64,000 nucleotides of DNA from Branchiostoma floridae (Eukaryota > Chordata > Leptocardii > Amphioxiformes > Branchiostomatidae), in the NCBI RefSeq assembly GCF_000003815.2, contig NC_049979.1:27080470-27144469 (forward strand), given 5' to 3'. Position 1 is the stretch's first letter. Every line of letters begins with the position of its first letter. Position numbers and translations under genes: made by a program. Below the pieces are notes generated by a model, which did no database searches, was not told the DNA's origin, and saw only the letters and a list, made by a program, of their open reading frames with translations. Shown here piece by piece: positions 23,530-37,700 of this stretch.

Positions 23530-23735
23530 CTTACATGATACGCTGCGTTGGATCCAGGAGGTTAAATCTCCTTCGATGTGGTTTACCTGCCCTTCACTTG
23601 AATTTCTGAGTGAGACCGCCAAAAACACACTGGCAGTTGAGAAAGTGACACATCAGAATGCCCTTAGGCATTCCAGGATCCCATAGCAACACGTGTCGAA
23701 GTTCATTCACAAAACAATGGGCTCACCTGCCTGAC
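23530..23735. repeat. Second copy of the 200-bp direct duplication
   Basis: Matches 22240-22480 at about 1.27 kb spacing, with substitutions and small indels. The minus-strand frame is broken by stops. Confidence 0.6.
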
Positions 23736-24263
23736 TGAAATCGATATCGCGCTCCTTGCGGCCCGCATCAGCAGTTACTCAGGCCGGTCTCTATCAGACT
23801 CGGACTACGCTGGCTGTTGTTGAGAGAATACTTGGCCAGGGGAGATTTGCTACCTACCTACCAGAGAGTTTGGCAGATGCTTACCTTTAATAGCGTGGAT
23901 TGACTCCCCTGGCCAATTTCCCGATTTTTTTTGGCTGAATACTAGTACGATTCGTGCCCCGTAGGAAGGCCTGGTGGAGGCTAGCTATGCAGTTACCCGG
24001 CAGTGGGTCAATAACCCCTGCAAGAGAGGTAGCGTAAACACAGACTACACTGGCCCTCTACTGTTCAAACTCATTTCCACCTCCTCTCACCCATGCGCAG
24101 ATCTAGAACTGTTTGCAAAACGGATACTTTCCCGAAGAATGGTCATGACGTACCAAGGAGGTTGACTACCCATACGCAAGTCAAGTGATGCCTCACTCCC
24201 AGATAAATACGTACCAGCGGGGAATTTCCACCATGAGCTGTATGGGGAAATTATTCTCTTGTA

Positions 24264-24345
24264 TGCCAAAAATAGTTACTCAAGCAACTGGATATGGTTT
24301 TGAAACGGTCAGACGTTTCGGAAAGAATCCACTTTCCTTCGTCAG
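24264..24345. repeat. Dispersed repeat with CAAGCAACTGGATAT and GGTCAGACGTTTCGG
   Basis: Joins the arm sequence seen at 8400-8481 to the block GGTCAGACGTTTCGG...CGTCAGTGAC. Close matches to the second block occur at 52859-52905. Confidence 0.65.
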
Positions 24346-24996
24346 TGACACTGAAGTGACCTGCAAGAAACAGGTCTTTTATACTCTAACTATGAATGAA
24401 GACAATTTCAGATGTCCAATAGGAAAGGTTGTAAGACAATTCAGACTGAAGACAATTTGGATTCCAAAGAAAACAAAGCTAAGCCAAAGTCAAGTTGAAG
24501 ACAATTTGGATATCAAAGGATATCAAGGCTAAGACACAGTTAATGCAAATGAGTCAATTAGCTCCTGTTGTTTTAGTTACAGGAGCTAAAAGGAGCTATT
24601 CTCTTGTATCTTGTAATGTATTTCCTGTCAATGGAATCGCCCTTATGAAGGGGTTATTATCTTTACTGAAACTGTAGTTCGTTGGCGCTACGGTTGAACG
24701 AATTTCAGTAAAACAATGATTTTTGTGTGTTTTCCCAATGCCTACTTAGCGGTAAAACCATATACATGTGCAACGTATGTAACGTTGGTATATCAACAGG
24801 GAGAGAAATCAAAATGCAATACCTTGTAATGTATTCATAGGTTAATTATGACATTATAATATAACGTTAGATGAAAAGTAAAAAAGAAACTACGCTGAAG
24901 ATGTACAGCATCATTCACTACTAAAGACGTTTGCGGACATCACTAAAAAGGAGATCACCGAAGGGGAAGCTAAACGATTTGGAACAGCTTTGAATG

Positions 24997-25036
24997 ACAA
25001 ACAAACAAACAAACAAACAAGCAATCAAACAAACAT
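24997..25036. repeat. (CAAA)n microsatellite
   Basis: About nine CAAA units with two interruptions. Confidence 0.9.
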
Positions 25037-25756
25037 AGTATTCGATGATTTTGAAAAGGTGTTTGAAGTATGCCAATTATCGGGGTTAACATTTTTGTCG
25101 TGATGACGCAGGCAGCTTTGTAGGTCCGTGACAACGTTATGACCTCTTTGTTTGTCACACTTTTCGACTGATGCTTACTCTCACAGATCATAGAGAAGGG
25201 CAATATCACTTTTTGAATGTTTCCATGTGAGTAGTAATGTAACGGATGTTTTGACTATTTTAGTGGCTAGAATGCCTCCGATCCATAAACTTAATCCCCC
25301 GCCATTTAATTACTTAATACGATTTTTTTCAATTACAAGGGGGGGGGGGGTACACGATGGTCCTTCCTCATCAGGTTAGTTTCTTTGCTTTCAAAAGTTT
25401 GACAAATCAGTATCAAAGTCATCAGGCGAAGAATGACCTCTGACCCCCATCTTTATCTAAGATGGGACCAGGGTGTATTGTCAAGTAACTATAAAACCTA
25501 TTGATAGTCATACGCTACCATTGTAAGGATATTTATGTCTTATTTTATAGATACTGTATCAAAACCATTCAAAAGATGACCATGAATGAAAACTATCTAT
25601 GACGTTGAATACAATATTAAAGTACATATTCATAGCATCCCCCCTGCTACCTGAATGGTATAATCCGTTCAAAAAGTTGAAGAAGACAAAGAGTGCACAC
25701 ACTGACAAAATCTTCTCGACCAAATTTCTTTCCTCTAGCCCAACAGTGAAGACAAA

Positions 25757-28700
25757 ATGCCCCCAAAGAAGAAGAACAAGCCACAGAGGAACGGTTTCTG
25801 GGTGTACATGCAAGAGATGATCCCGGAATACAAGCGGCAGGGATACCAGATGCCAAACGGCATGGCTGACGTTGTCAAACTCGCCCACCCATCTTGGAAG
25901 GTAAAAAGCTTGACAAACTTGTAAAACTTTTGAAAGGTGTCCGTTATATAGAAATTATTCTCATCAATTTGTTCATGTGATGTGGATTACGCTTGATAGG
26001 GCTGTGAATGATTTATTTTTAGTTGTTTTGGTTTTTGTTTGCTGATGCCAAGGAGCTGGTCTCGAATTTCTCAGAAAAATTTCCAGACCAGCAAAGATGG
26101 CGACCAGATGTCATTGTGTTTTTGAGGACGCCTTAGGGGCGTAGGCGGTTTCCATTTTTTTCATGGTAGGATACAATTGGCTGATTGTGTTGCCAAAGGA
26201 AAGATCCCAAAACAAAATAACTTTCTGTGTATTTTCATGGATGACAAGGCTGTATTTGAAGTTTGAGTGTTCAGTGTTCTTTTTCTTATTTCCAAGCAGA
26301 TGTGTGGAGATATGCAGACCATTAGAAAGGCTTACAACATGCCACAAAAGTAGTTGTAAAACATGTGCATTTTTGCTTAGATGGAAAGATAAGCTCAAAA
26401 GGCCTCAAATGAACAGGTTAGCTAAACTTTCACTGGTTATGGCAGCGAAGACAAACAATACGGTAGTTTTTTATTACAGTATTTACATGTTCATTGTACT
26501 TGGGAAGTTTGTCTGGCTCTTTATGACAAGCACAATGAACAGTGGACCTAAGCTGAACACCCTGTCTGAAGGACTGCAATCCTTTTCAGTAATGTACATG
26601 TCAGGTGAAAGACAAATCTGGGATTCGAAATCAAAATCTGTTGGTCCACAACCAGGATCAGTGAACTATGTATGCCATACATTTGCTCAAAGATTATGTT
26701 AAAAAGTTTGCTTCTGTGTTGCAGGCCATGCCAGAGATGGAGAAGCAGGAATATGAAAGGCAGGCCAAGGAACTCAAAAAGAGTGCCTCTGCTACAGCTG
26801 GTCGTCTGGACTGCAAGGGCAGACCTTTAGCTGTAAGTTGGGCATCTGCAATTTTGGGGTCTATAGAAAATGCTGTGCTCTCTACCAGGCCATTCCACCT
26901 GGCCAAACAAAAGTACCATCTTTTTGTTTCAAGTCTCACGATACATCCCTCACGACTTTAACGAAACATTTTTCTAGATTAATCCCAGGAAAAGTTGCAG
27001 AATTGGAAAATTTGTGAAAAATATTTTGGCAAACAAAGTTAGGGCCAAAGTTAGGATCCTATTCTCTAACTTGAAAGAAAGTGGAACTTTAGATTACAAG
27101 GAAAAGAAGTTCATGTTAGAGGAGATTAAGCAAAAGTCTTTATTGTGTTGTATGTTTGACACTCAGTGTTAGCTGGGACATTTTCTACATTTTCCTCTGT
27201 TAGAAAATGTGATCCCATCTATACCACTAGCCTTTTTTGTGCAAAAAAAAGTCTTGGACAATTCATAGGTCACTTGAGGACAATGGGGAAAACGTTAACG
27301 TTTGTGGCCTGGTAATGTTGCTAGTTTTTTCTCTGGCCTGCAGGACCGAGTAGACACCAAAGCCATCCTGGAGAAGAGACGTTTGGAGGAGAGGAGGAGG
27401 GTTGTTGCAGCCTGGCCTCCAGGAAGGGGTGAGCACCAGGCTTTTAGCCAGGCATGCGTCAAGAAGTCATCTGGACTCCCTTTTCTTAGAATAACAAGAA
27501 ATTTGATGCTCCCTATACTGGGGAAAAAATTGTCTGACAAGCATGAAATTCTGATTGACCAGGGATGCTACCAGGTCATCTGTGGTCATAGTCTTCTACT
27601 GTGACCTCTGGAACAGTATTTTTGCCTCTTGGGATACCTTAAAATGCACTTTTTTAAGTTAAAATCATCAAAAACTCGGCACCATGGAATTCGGATGCCC
27701 CCGGACCCCCCTACAATAGTCACTCACCAATAAGTTTGGACTCCCTATTATAAAATCCTAGCTAAAAGCCTGGTGAGCACTGACATGATTTTAGCCTTGA
27801 ATGTGATCCTAATTAAATGCAAAGGAATATCAGAATAAACTTCCTGGCACATTTGACCAATTATTGATGTCACATATTCCTAAGGTCACGTGGCAAAAAG
27901 ATCAAAGTGCCTGTAACTCTGGCGAATTTACATCCCGAAGTGATTAGTCATTTTTGATCCTGAACAAGTTGATCCATGAACACCTTAATGTTGGAAGAAA
28001 GTTTAACATTGTACAATTGGTAACCGTTACTATGATTACTATCAACACAGATAAGTGTCCATGATAACTCGAATGTCAGGAGAATACTGTAGTGCTGTGT
28101 ATTATAGGCAGGGCTCGAAATACCACATGCATATGCAAGTTTGTGCATGTGAGATTAGTGTGGTGCAAGTAAGTTAAGACCAAACTTGCACCCGTGCAAG
28201 TTACTTTTGTCCTCTAATACCTGACATTAGAAAAAGCTTACAAACACCAAGAATATTATCTGTCATTGAAAGGTAAAAGAAAATAACACTTGATAAAAAA
28301 GCCTAAGTTTGTCCATGGAGGTTAGACATCCAGGTAAACAATATTTCAAGACAATTCCATCTCTACAATGCTTAATTTGGTGTTGTCTTACCTTGATTTG
28401 CATTTAAGTCACATTTGCATACAAGTTAGTGACTTTGATATGTTCAACTGGTTTTTCCAGTTATATGTACATGTTGTACTTGTAATGAGTTGTTCTACCA
28501 CTTCATTCCAGCGATTAGTGATGGATGTCAATCGCGAGGCATGCAGAAGAAATCTATGGATCTTATCGAGTTGTAGACATTGGATTGATCTTTAATTAAG
28601 CCTAAATTCACCTTTTTTGAAACTGTACAGTTTAAAACTAAAGAAAAAATGCTATGGAAAAACAAATACTTAAAAGTATCCAAACATGTGGTCTTTATGT

Positions 28701-31700
28701 ATCCCCATTTACTCACATACATTTGCAAATTTTCAGAATAGGAGATAAAGAGTTAACAGTTCACTATTTTGGGTTGTGCAAGTAAGTTTCTTTTGGTGCA
28801 AGTTACCTTTTGCTCAACTTGCACTGGTGCAAGTTAACTGAAAAGTGTATTTCGAGCCCTGATAGGTGTTGTTAAAGAGAAGTTCTTGTTTCCTGTGTAT
28901 AGGTGTTGTCCATGAGAAGTTCTTGCTGCTGAGTATCCAGTCTCTGTGTGAGCTGCCTGATGACATGGGGTACATGCCGTGTGAGATCGGCGTGGTGGAG
29001 TATTCACTACAGGAGGGTATCACACGGGAGTTCCACAGGTTCATACAACCTGGTGAGGACAGCTTTCAACTCACTCTGCCCTTCTAAACTACTGTATATA
29101 TTCAACACTTTCAACACTGGAGGTATGACATTTTTTAAAGACAGTATGACATTGTATTGAACAGTATGATGTTGTATTGAGTAGCATGACATTGTATTGG
29201 GTAGCATGACATTCTTTTGGACAGCAAAATACAGCCATTGGCAAAATTTGAGGTGATTTGAGAACATTTTAGGTACAGCCACTTCAGCTGGAAAAAGTTC
29301 AGCAGGTACAATGTATTCTTAAAAACATTTCTGTTAGCAGTACTTCATGAACAACCCATCATAATCATGATTTATTGATAAATCCATTTGAACTGGGATT
29401 GTGTCTAGTGCATTTTGAATTTATTGAAGGATGTGAAGCGAAGTCATAAGTTGTCTACTTATCAATGTCGGCCCAGAAATCTTTCAGTATTCTTCTACAG
29501 CACTGTTTAGCGATATTTTTGTCTTTGTTCAGCGCAAATTTCAAGATGGTCTAAAATGAAAAGTATATGTGCGAGTGCTGTATTTTGGACCTGAACCGAA
29601 ACGTTTTTGCAAGTCCAGAACCGGTCTGGCGTACCGGCAAGCTTTATTTTTTGCTCATTTTTTATTGGCACGCCGTGCGACCATCATTTCAAAAATAGGC
29701 GCATCCTTAAAATTACGGTCGCAATGCGACCAAATCTAGTCGCAGTCACGATCCCTGGTCTACCTTCTCTTTTATACTTACAGTACCATCTTTTGAAAAT
29801 GGAACAAACTCCAATGTTTTGTTTCAAAGACTACCATACAGAACTTGAGAATAATGCTGTTTTCTCCACAGGAAAACCACCGCTGGGATATCGATACTTG
29901 TGCCAAAGCACCAGTGAGTACCTATTCTATGTCTCAAAGACTCATTCTGACGTTAGTATTGCTGCCAGTCATTTTTTTTTAGCGACGCTTCGGGGCGGAG
30001 CCATCATAATGTTCTGTTGTCAATAAAGATGCCATATGTATTTCTTAGCATAGTGGGACTATGTACAAGTACCACTAGTCCTGACTAGGAATCAGATACT
30101 AGGATATCCCCTTTCTTCCTGCCTAGGGCTGGGTATTGGTACAGCGTACCGGTACAAAACCGTTTTTTTCTTATTGGACCGGTCCAGAAAAACCGGACCT
30201 GAAAAAATTAGGTGGACCGGATGATGAACCAATTAGAAAATTAACAGATTGTTTTATCAGGCATTCACACGTTTTGGCGCTTGCAGGTACAAGAAAATAA
30301 CAAGAGTGAAGTAGAGTAGAGTTTATATTAATTTCTACCAAGTTTTACAGCCAATCGTACAGGTGCAGTTAGCGTTGAAGGATTTTAAAACGCCAGTGTT
30401 AGTCTAATACTCCACCAAACAGATTTCTTTGTAGTGAAATGGACCATTGGTATGAGTCATACTGCATCAGGTCCAGGTTCAGGTCCTGACCTGGACCTGA
30501 TCCTTTGGACCTGAACCGGACCTGGACCTGAATTTTCTGTACCGGTACCCAGCCCTATTCCTGCCCTAACAAACATGGCTGCCATCGGTTCTCCTGCCCT
30601 TTGTGTTCCAGGTGACAACACACATCAGATCCCCATCGAGGGGTTCGAGCTGGCGGAGGGAGACTACCACCGACTATGGACAGATCTCTGCAAGTTTACC
30701 AGCCCCAACGGCAGGGACTTTCCTCCGCTATACGTTCAAGTTAGTCACTTTTGACCTTGTTCAGATGAACTGTAGTTGTGAGAAAACAGGTTGTGTTTAT
30801 GTGTTTGTACAAGGGTTGTAATATGTCTGTGCTGTAATTTTCTTCAGCAAGGAAGGAACTAGCTTGGTTTGGCCTAAGGTAGAACTTGACTGTGTGAACA
30901 TATACTGTATGTAGAATATAACATGGTGTGTTTCGTAACACTAGAGTACCAGCTTAACCGTTTGTATGACCGGCTGAAGGCCGAAGGCTGGTCAAACTCA
31001 CAGGATTGTATCTTGTATCTTATTTACGTCATACCAACATGAGAAAACACATATTTGAATGTGAAACGCAACAGAATTTGAGAAAATTTTGGTGTCCTCG
31101 GCCAAAAAATTGTAGCAACACCAATTCCAACATCCATATCCGGAATTTATAGCACTAGGACGCACTCAAAGTGTATTCAGTTTGTTCTATGGATAGTCTG
31201 GATAGTGTCCAGAACGGCCATAATCATGTTATCATGGCCCAACTATGACATGAAACGGATTACAATAATGATATTGATGTATTACTTTTGTCCCTGCATA
31301 GGTGACACACACTTCCATGTGTGAGTGGTGCCTGGACTGGCTGTCAGAAATGGCAGGTAAGTGGAGCTTAATTGATAAAAGAAAAAGTACAGCGACTTTC
31401 GTACAGTCTACATTTTGAACTTGAGTCAAAATGAGTCCTTGAAGTGATTAGATTTTGGACCCCTTCACAGCTTGTTAAGGTACTGTAGGGAAACTTCTGG
31501 TTATGACATGCTATGGACATAATTTTTCAGTTATAGATACCTTGTAAAAGGAAGAGTAAGCAGTGTAGGCTTTGATTCCCAAGTGGCATCTTTTTTGATC
31601 CCCTAGTGGCATCATCAGCAGGAGCTGGTTTTGTTTCTGAGTTTGAAAGAGAATAACTCAAGAAGTAGTTGACGGATCATCATGATTTTTTAATATTTTG

Positions 31701-34700
31701 ACACTGATCACTTCAGACAATATTCTTTTGCTCCTTTGTTGTTTGGTATTCCATAGTGAAGTCCTGAACAGTTACCCTTGAGCACTGTACATAACAGTAA
31801 ATCTATGTAATTTCAGTTCATTAGAGGTAAGTGTTATTACTAGTATTAGTTTCAAGCTGAACTTTTTCCTGGCCTTGAAATACTGTAACCTCCTTTTGTG
31901 TTGTTGATTTCCCGAGTACAGGCGAGTACAACAGGTTCCACGTGTACGAGTTGGACAGTCTAGTGAAGGACTTGTACGAGCACGGCGAGGGCCACGCCCC
32001 CTCCCTCAGCATGATAGCATCCATCCTCAACACTTCAGTCTTTGACTATGAAGATGGGTCCAGGTGAGGATGTAAACATAATGTTTAGGCCACAAGAAGT
32101 AAATTCTATGGATGACATGCTCTACAGACTTCATGCAAATTTTATTTGATAGGTAGTGATGTACATGTAGTAGTAGTTGTAGTGGTAGTAGTAGTAAAAA
32201 TAGGAACCATGAATATTGTACATGTAGAAACCATGAATATTGTATCACAAATTGTGATGACAAATTAAACATGGTATCACAGCCAACAAGTCTTTTATTT
32301 CTGTATCCAAGAGGTGCGCCAAGTGACACTAGTTTGGTAGACTGGTATCACTAACCAAATTGACAACTACAGTCATTGCTACCATATTAGTACCACTTTT
32401 ACTATCCACCTTGTTTCATTTCTACAACTATGGTCATGTACAGTCATGGCTGGTAACTACACTGCATATTTTCCCATTTTGGTATCTTCTTGTCATTTTG
32501 ACCATTTTTGTACTAGAAAAACATGTTTTTTTCAAAATGAGGTGAAACGTTATGAGTGTGTTGATGTTATCCATAGAGGTTACTTGCTGTGGCAGTGCTT
32601 TCATGATTTAATCCTAAGTTGAACAAAACAATACAAAAGAATAGATTCTTCATTTTGTTCATGCACATCTTCTTTGACTATTGAATAGACTTTGGCATTG
32701 TACTACATTAGTCACATTAAATTAGTGTCCATTTTCTACAATTTAAAAAAAAAAAATATTTGCTTACTTTGCAGCTGCTTTGTACTTTTTTTTAAATGGC
32801 CAAAGATTGTTGCACATGCAGACTTCATCATGTAATGGAACCAAGATGGCCTTACATCTGCATGGGATGTGTACGTTGTAAAGCTTGTGTTGTTGCACCT
32901 GTACAGCTGTGAATACCACGCCAGCAAGGAGGTGAAGTACTGTGCTCTGGGAGCAGTCAAGAGATTCTGGTGAGATCTTCTTCTCAATTTTCTAATCAAA
33001 TCTAATACTTGTATCTCCAAGCTATTAAGATGTGATTGTGCAATTGTGTTAGAAAGCCTGAACAAATGAAGTCTGAAGTTTTATTTAAAATCAAAATTGC
33101 AAAGATGACAACTGCTATTCCAATAATAGATACCAAACTGTTAATTATTAATAAATAGAAACAGGATACTAAATTGCAATCATGGCAATACTAAATTGCA
33201 ATTGCAATTGCAATACATTGTCTTTTGTACATCTTAGGAAAAAAAGGCAATTATTAGTAATAAGATTATCAGTACAATTGATATGAAAAAAGTACAACTA
33301 CCATTCCATCAAAGAATTAAAAAACCTTGATTAAAAACAATGCAGGCTATGTGCAATAGAAATTTCTCTTTGCTATTTAATTGCTGAACACATATCTGAC
33401 TAGAATGCTTCTGTCGCTTTCAAACATAGGAAAATCTACAGTAAAATGTCTTCTACATTAACTAAACTACAGAGGTGGAAGATTCTTTACTCTAATAACA
33501 AAAATTTTTTAAAAAGTTTGCCCATGCATCTACAGACGCGTAGGATGGCGCCCATCTCCACTTCGAAGCCCTTGGGCCACACATGTGCAAGTCACTACAA
33601 CAGGGGGCTGGTCCACTGGTAGTGATGTGTGTTTAACTTCCATACTCTTCCTCATTAGTGCTGAGTGCTAAGCAGAGAAAGCAGCATGTACCATTTTTAG
33701 AGTCTTTGCTATGACTCGGCCGGGGATCGAACTCACGACCTATCGAATGCAAGGCGAACACTCTACCCACTCGGCCATTGCACCGGTAATAACATTTACT
33801 CTAATAATACTCTAATTTATAACAAAGAGTTATTTCTGTTGCTTGTTAGTTTCTCCATCAGTGACTCCATGGCCCAGGTGTATGACCTACAGCTGACAGC
33901 CCGTCACCTCCCGGAGAGACCAGAGAACCAGGGCCACTACACCATCCTGCCTTCTGATGCCTTCGCTCTGGACAGGAGGCCCATGTGGGTCTGTACAAGT
34001 CTTCTTTTCTTTGTTTCTCTGCAGTCAGACTGGCACTATTCTCTATGAACTATTCTCTATGAACTACCCATCACACCTAAGCTTTGCACAGCTTCATGTA
34101 GCTGCAAGCATTCTTAAAAGCACACAGTAGTGGTAATGTGGTCCACTCAGTGATGTTATGTAAATTTTGGAATGCTTCAATCCTGGTTTCATTACACATA
34201 ACTGTGGGAATGAAAGGCATGACTTTTTCCTTGTTCTTGTCTGATAGATGAATACTTAGAAGTTCCACCAGTTTATTAATAATTTTTTACATAGTCTGAA
34301 CATTCTTCTATAGTTTTTCATACCGATGGCTCTGCCACACTGGTTACGTGGTATGAGGGTATCTGTAGTTAGTTGAGATGGCCCATCCTCTCCCTGAAAG
34401 AGGACAGGGATGGGGTAGTTACTGTTCCTGTAGTTAGACAGTTCCATTCTAAGATTGTGCATGGTAAATGTGTTTATGTGTATGTGTTTTCCCTATAGGA
34501 CCCTCCATCTCGACAGAGAACCACATCCCAGCCCAGAGGAGCAGCCTATAACCCACCTCCCTCCTACAGCAGAGACCAGCGTAACGGTATAGCAGCTGCC
34601 TCACCCTCCGAAGGCAACTTCCCCGCAAGAGACATACGCGTACTCACACAGGTAGTGTTTCATTTTTTAACACACATCTAAAATATTATTTCTATATTTC

Positions 34701-37700
34701 CACCTAAATTTTCACCTCAAAATGTATATCAGGGTCCCTGATATGACAGGGAAAAGGTATATGCTGCATGAAATATGAAGTAATTTTGGAAAAGTTTATT
34801 GTACATGTATTGGCATAACGTCCGAATGGTACATTTCTACACAGAGATGATCACAAAGTAGTCTGCTTTTGCAGGGGGTCGCTAATCTGGTGGTGTGCAT
34901 AATGCTTTTTTGCATGCAAATATTTTCTAGCTTTCTTTTCTTTCAACATGCCTGGTAAAAAGTGCCTGAGGATGGAGGAAATGTACAGATTTCTTGGTGA
35001 TTTTACCATACTGGGACAGTTGCTATAAATACTTCAATCTATACATTTAATACAATGTTGTACCGTGGGACCGCGTAGCACAGTGGTATTGTGTTTGCCT
35101 CGTTAACGAGAGGTTGTGGAATCGAATCCGCCGTGCTGCCGATGTTGTGCCCCTGGGAAAGGCACTTTACTCACGAATTTCCTCACTTTACTCAAGTGAA
35201 AATGAGTCGTCCCTCGGATAGGACGTTAAATGGAGGTCCCGTGTCTGTGGAGAGCCACACCCCAGGCACGTTAAAGAACCCACCACATGTGCGATGGTGC
35301 GGTGTGAGCGGTTCAAAACCTACAGTACCTTGGCCGCACCTGGGGCAATTATTGTCGTATTGAGGTCACCTGAGTGGCGCCGAATGGCAGCTCGCTCCAG
35401 ACACTTGTGACAGTCGTATTGAGGTCACCTGAGTGGCGCCGAATGGCAGCTTGCGATTTAGCGCCTATTGTAAGCTCCTCGCAATTCAGCCCCTGGCTGC
35501 AAAGAGTGAGTAGTCGGCCCACCCAATAACAAAATGTCATACAACTTGTCATACAACCAGACTTGACCATGAAGTGTTTTTACTGACAGCTTTGACCTCC
35601 ACCCCTGCAGGCGACCCATTCAGCCAGCTCCTCGAATGTTCCTGAAACTCAAGCACTGCGGAAGCCAACCACTCCGGGTGAGTACCTGTACCTACTTCAG
35701 CTTTTCTTCCACAGGACTTACTGCCTTCAGTTTGTGTCCACTCCAACCAAGACAACAGGCAATGTCAAGGGTTGGTGTGAACTGAGCAAGGGTGGATGTC
35801 TAACTGTGAAGGCTACATACTTCTAAACTTTTGAAGGCTACATACAACAAATTTAGTACCATCTAGATTTAGATTTAGATTTAGCCCCGCCTATTGTAAG
35901 CTCCTTGCAATTCAGCCCCTGGCTGCAAAGAGTGAGTAGTCGGCCCACCCAATAACAATAGTACCATTTACTTTATCAATCTTCCCTGTACCTGGACCAC
36001 TTGCTGTGGTTGCAGTTCTTGCCTAGATAAGTGCATTTTGCACCTGTTTTGCCTCCCCTTCACCCTGTGATAAATCCAAATAAAGAAGTAAAGTGATGGA
36101 CTGCAGTATGGGATACATGACGGAGATTGAAATGTTATTGTGTTTTGTGTTTTGTTGATGTGAAACCACTACAAGTATATGGCCATGCGAAGGTGCTGTA
36201 TGGGTAAGGGGGTGAAGTTTGCCATCTCTGATCGCCATGTTTCTGTAGCTTTTGTTGCCCAACTGATTGGTGCAGTGTGGGTAAGGGGGTGAAGTCTGCC
36301 ATCTCTGACCGCCATGTTTCTGCAGGTTTTGTTGCCCAGCTCAGTGGTGCAGTAGTGGCAGGGTTGGGACGAGGCCGTGGTAGGGGGACTCTTGGACTGA
36401 CACCAGAACAGATGAGGACCCTGACAGCCTCTGGGAGACCCCAGCCTGGTAGGTTCAGCCATTTTGGATTTTTTTTGTCCTGAATGCCGAGGTGCCTTTG
36501 GTCATTGATCAAGATAGATAACTAGACTGTAGGAACACAGGTGGACAAAGTAGCAAGATTTTCAATTAAGATATTGATGTACTTTGTACCAGTTTCTCTG
36601 ACTGAGACCTGTAGTAATGCCTAGCCCCAAATATATGATATACAAATGTACTACTCAACAGGAACATGTTTAGGTCCAGGCCTGATCATGATCCTCTGGA
36701 CTGAATGTCCCATACTGGTGCCCACTAGTAGTGTAGATTGGTAATATTTCTGTACAGGTTTTGTTTGCTGTTTTTAAGTAGCTACGTGTAACACTAAAAG
36801 CTGTTGCCAGGCTATATGGCACATGAATTAAACATAGACTACAAGGTTGATGGTAGTAAGTGCTATCTCTGGTTCAGCATCCCAACAAGCCAGGGTACAC
36901 ATGCTGTAAAGCCTACGTCACATTTCAGGGGCCCCGCCAGGCAGCTTTTGGGAACGAAAAAGTATGATATAAAAGACACAAAACTACACAAGACGTAAAG
37001 AGAAAAGTCATGGGCATCCATGAAGATGGAGGTATTGCTTGTGTATATTTCTACGTAGACATTTCTATTTTTCATTTCCACAAACAGCCCGGCTGGGCCG
37101 CGGTTTGGAAATGTGACGTTAGCCTAAGTAGTAGGACTTTACCTGACTGGGAGTTACAGTGTGTTATGCTTTCAATATCTTTGTCAAAGCCTTCTTAAAG
37201 GGGCATTCCACTCCTGAAGGGAGTCTTGTTTTCCATTAAATGATGCATCAATGAATACATAATCAGCCAAATTTTGTGGAATTCACCTTGGGATGAATTG
37301 CGTGATGTGTTGTTATAAAACAATAATGACACTCACTAAACCCATGCAGACCCTACCCATGCATTTCCTATACGCATAGACACTTTGTTTATCGTACATA
37401 TTTTTGGAATAAATGAGGTACGCTAAGCACACCGAGAAGGCAAATTGCTCATAAGATAGCAAAGAATACAAGAACAAGACGAAATTTCTTAGCGAACCTG
37501 AAATTAGTTTGGTAACCTTACCTAAAAGTTTTGCATTGTATTCAGCCATAGGAATAATTCAATTAGAGGGTACTTGGGGAGTTTAGTAGAAGACTGAATG
37601 CTTTTGAGGCACGTGGAGCAACTGGGTATTTCATCGTATGATGTGAAGTATTATGCATTTATTACTTCCTAAAATTAATATCTATTGGAAAATAAAACTC

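Larger units (their letters stand above)
21602..25756. other. Region between divergent SAM-NYN and MAEL genes
   Basis: This 4.2 kb must hold both promoters, but no TATA box or clear core element stands out. It contains dispersed repeat pieces (21770-22020, resembling 19190-19440, and 22569-22780), a 200-bp direct duplication (22240-22480 and 23530-23735), a TTG microsatellite, short fold-backs and a CAAA repeat. The segment 23770-24180 resembles other fold-back elements (GGCCAGGGGA and inverted CCCCTGGCC). Confidence 0.45.

Noticed and set aside
26163-26702. 179-codon frame in MAEL intron 1
   Set aside because: Composition is that of AT-rich intron, there is no domain, and MAEL exons on either side join in phase without it.
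33723-33785. Possible functional tRNA gene on the minus strand
   Set aside because: Same reason: tRNA-like promoter head of a SINE, with no acceptor stem or discrete gene end.
35075-35130. Possible functional tRNA gene
   Set aside because: A- and B-box-like sequences are present, but no cloverleaf acceptor stem closes and a SINE body follows.
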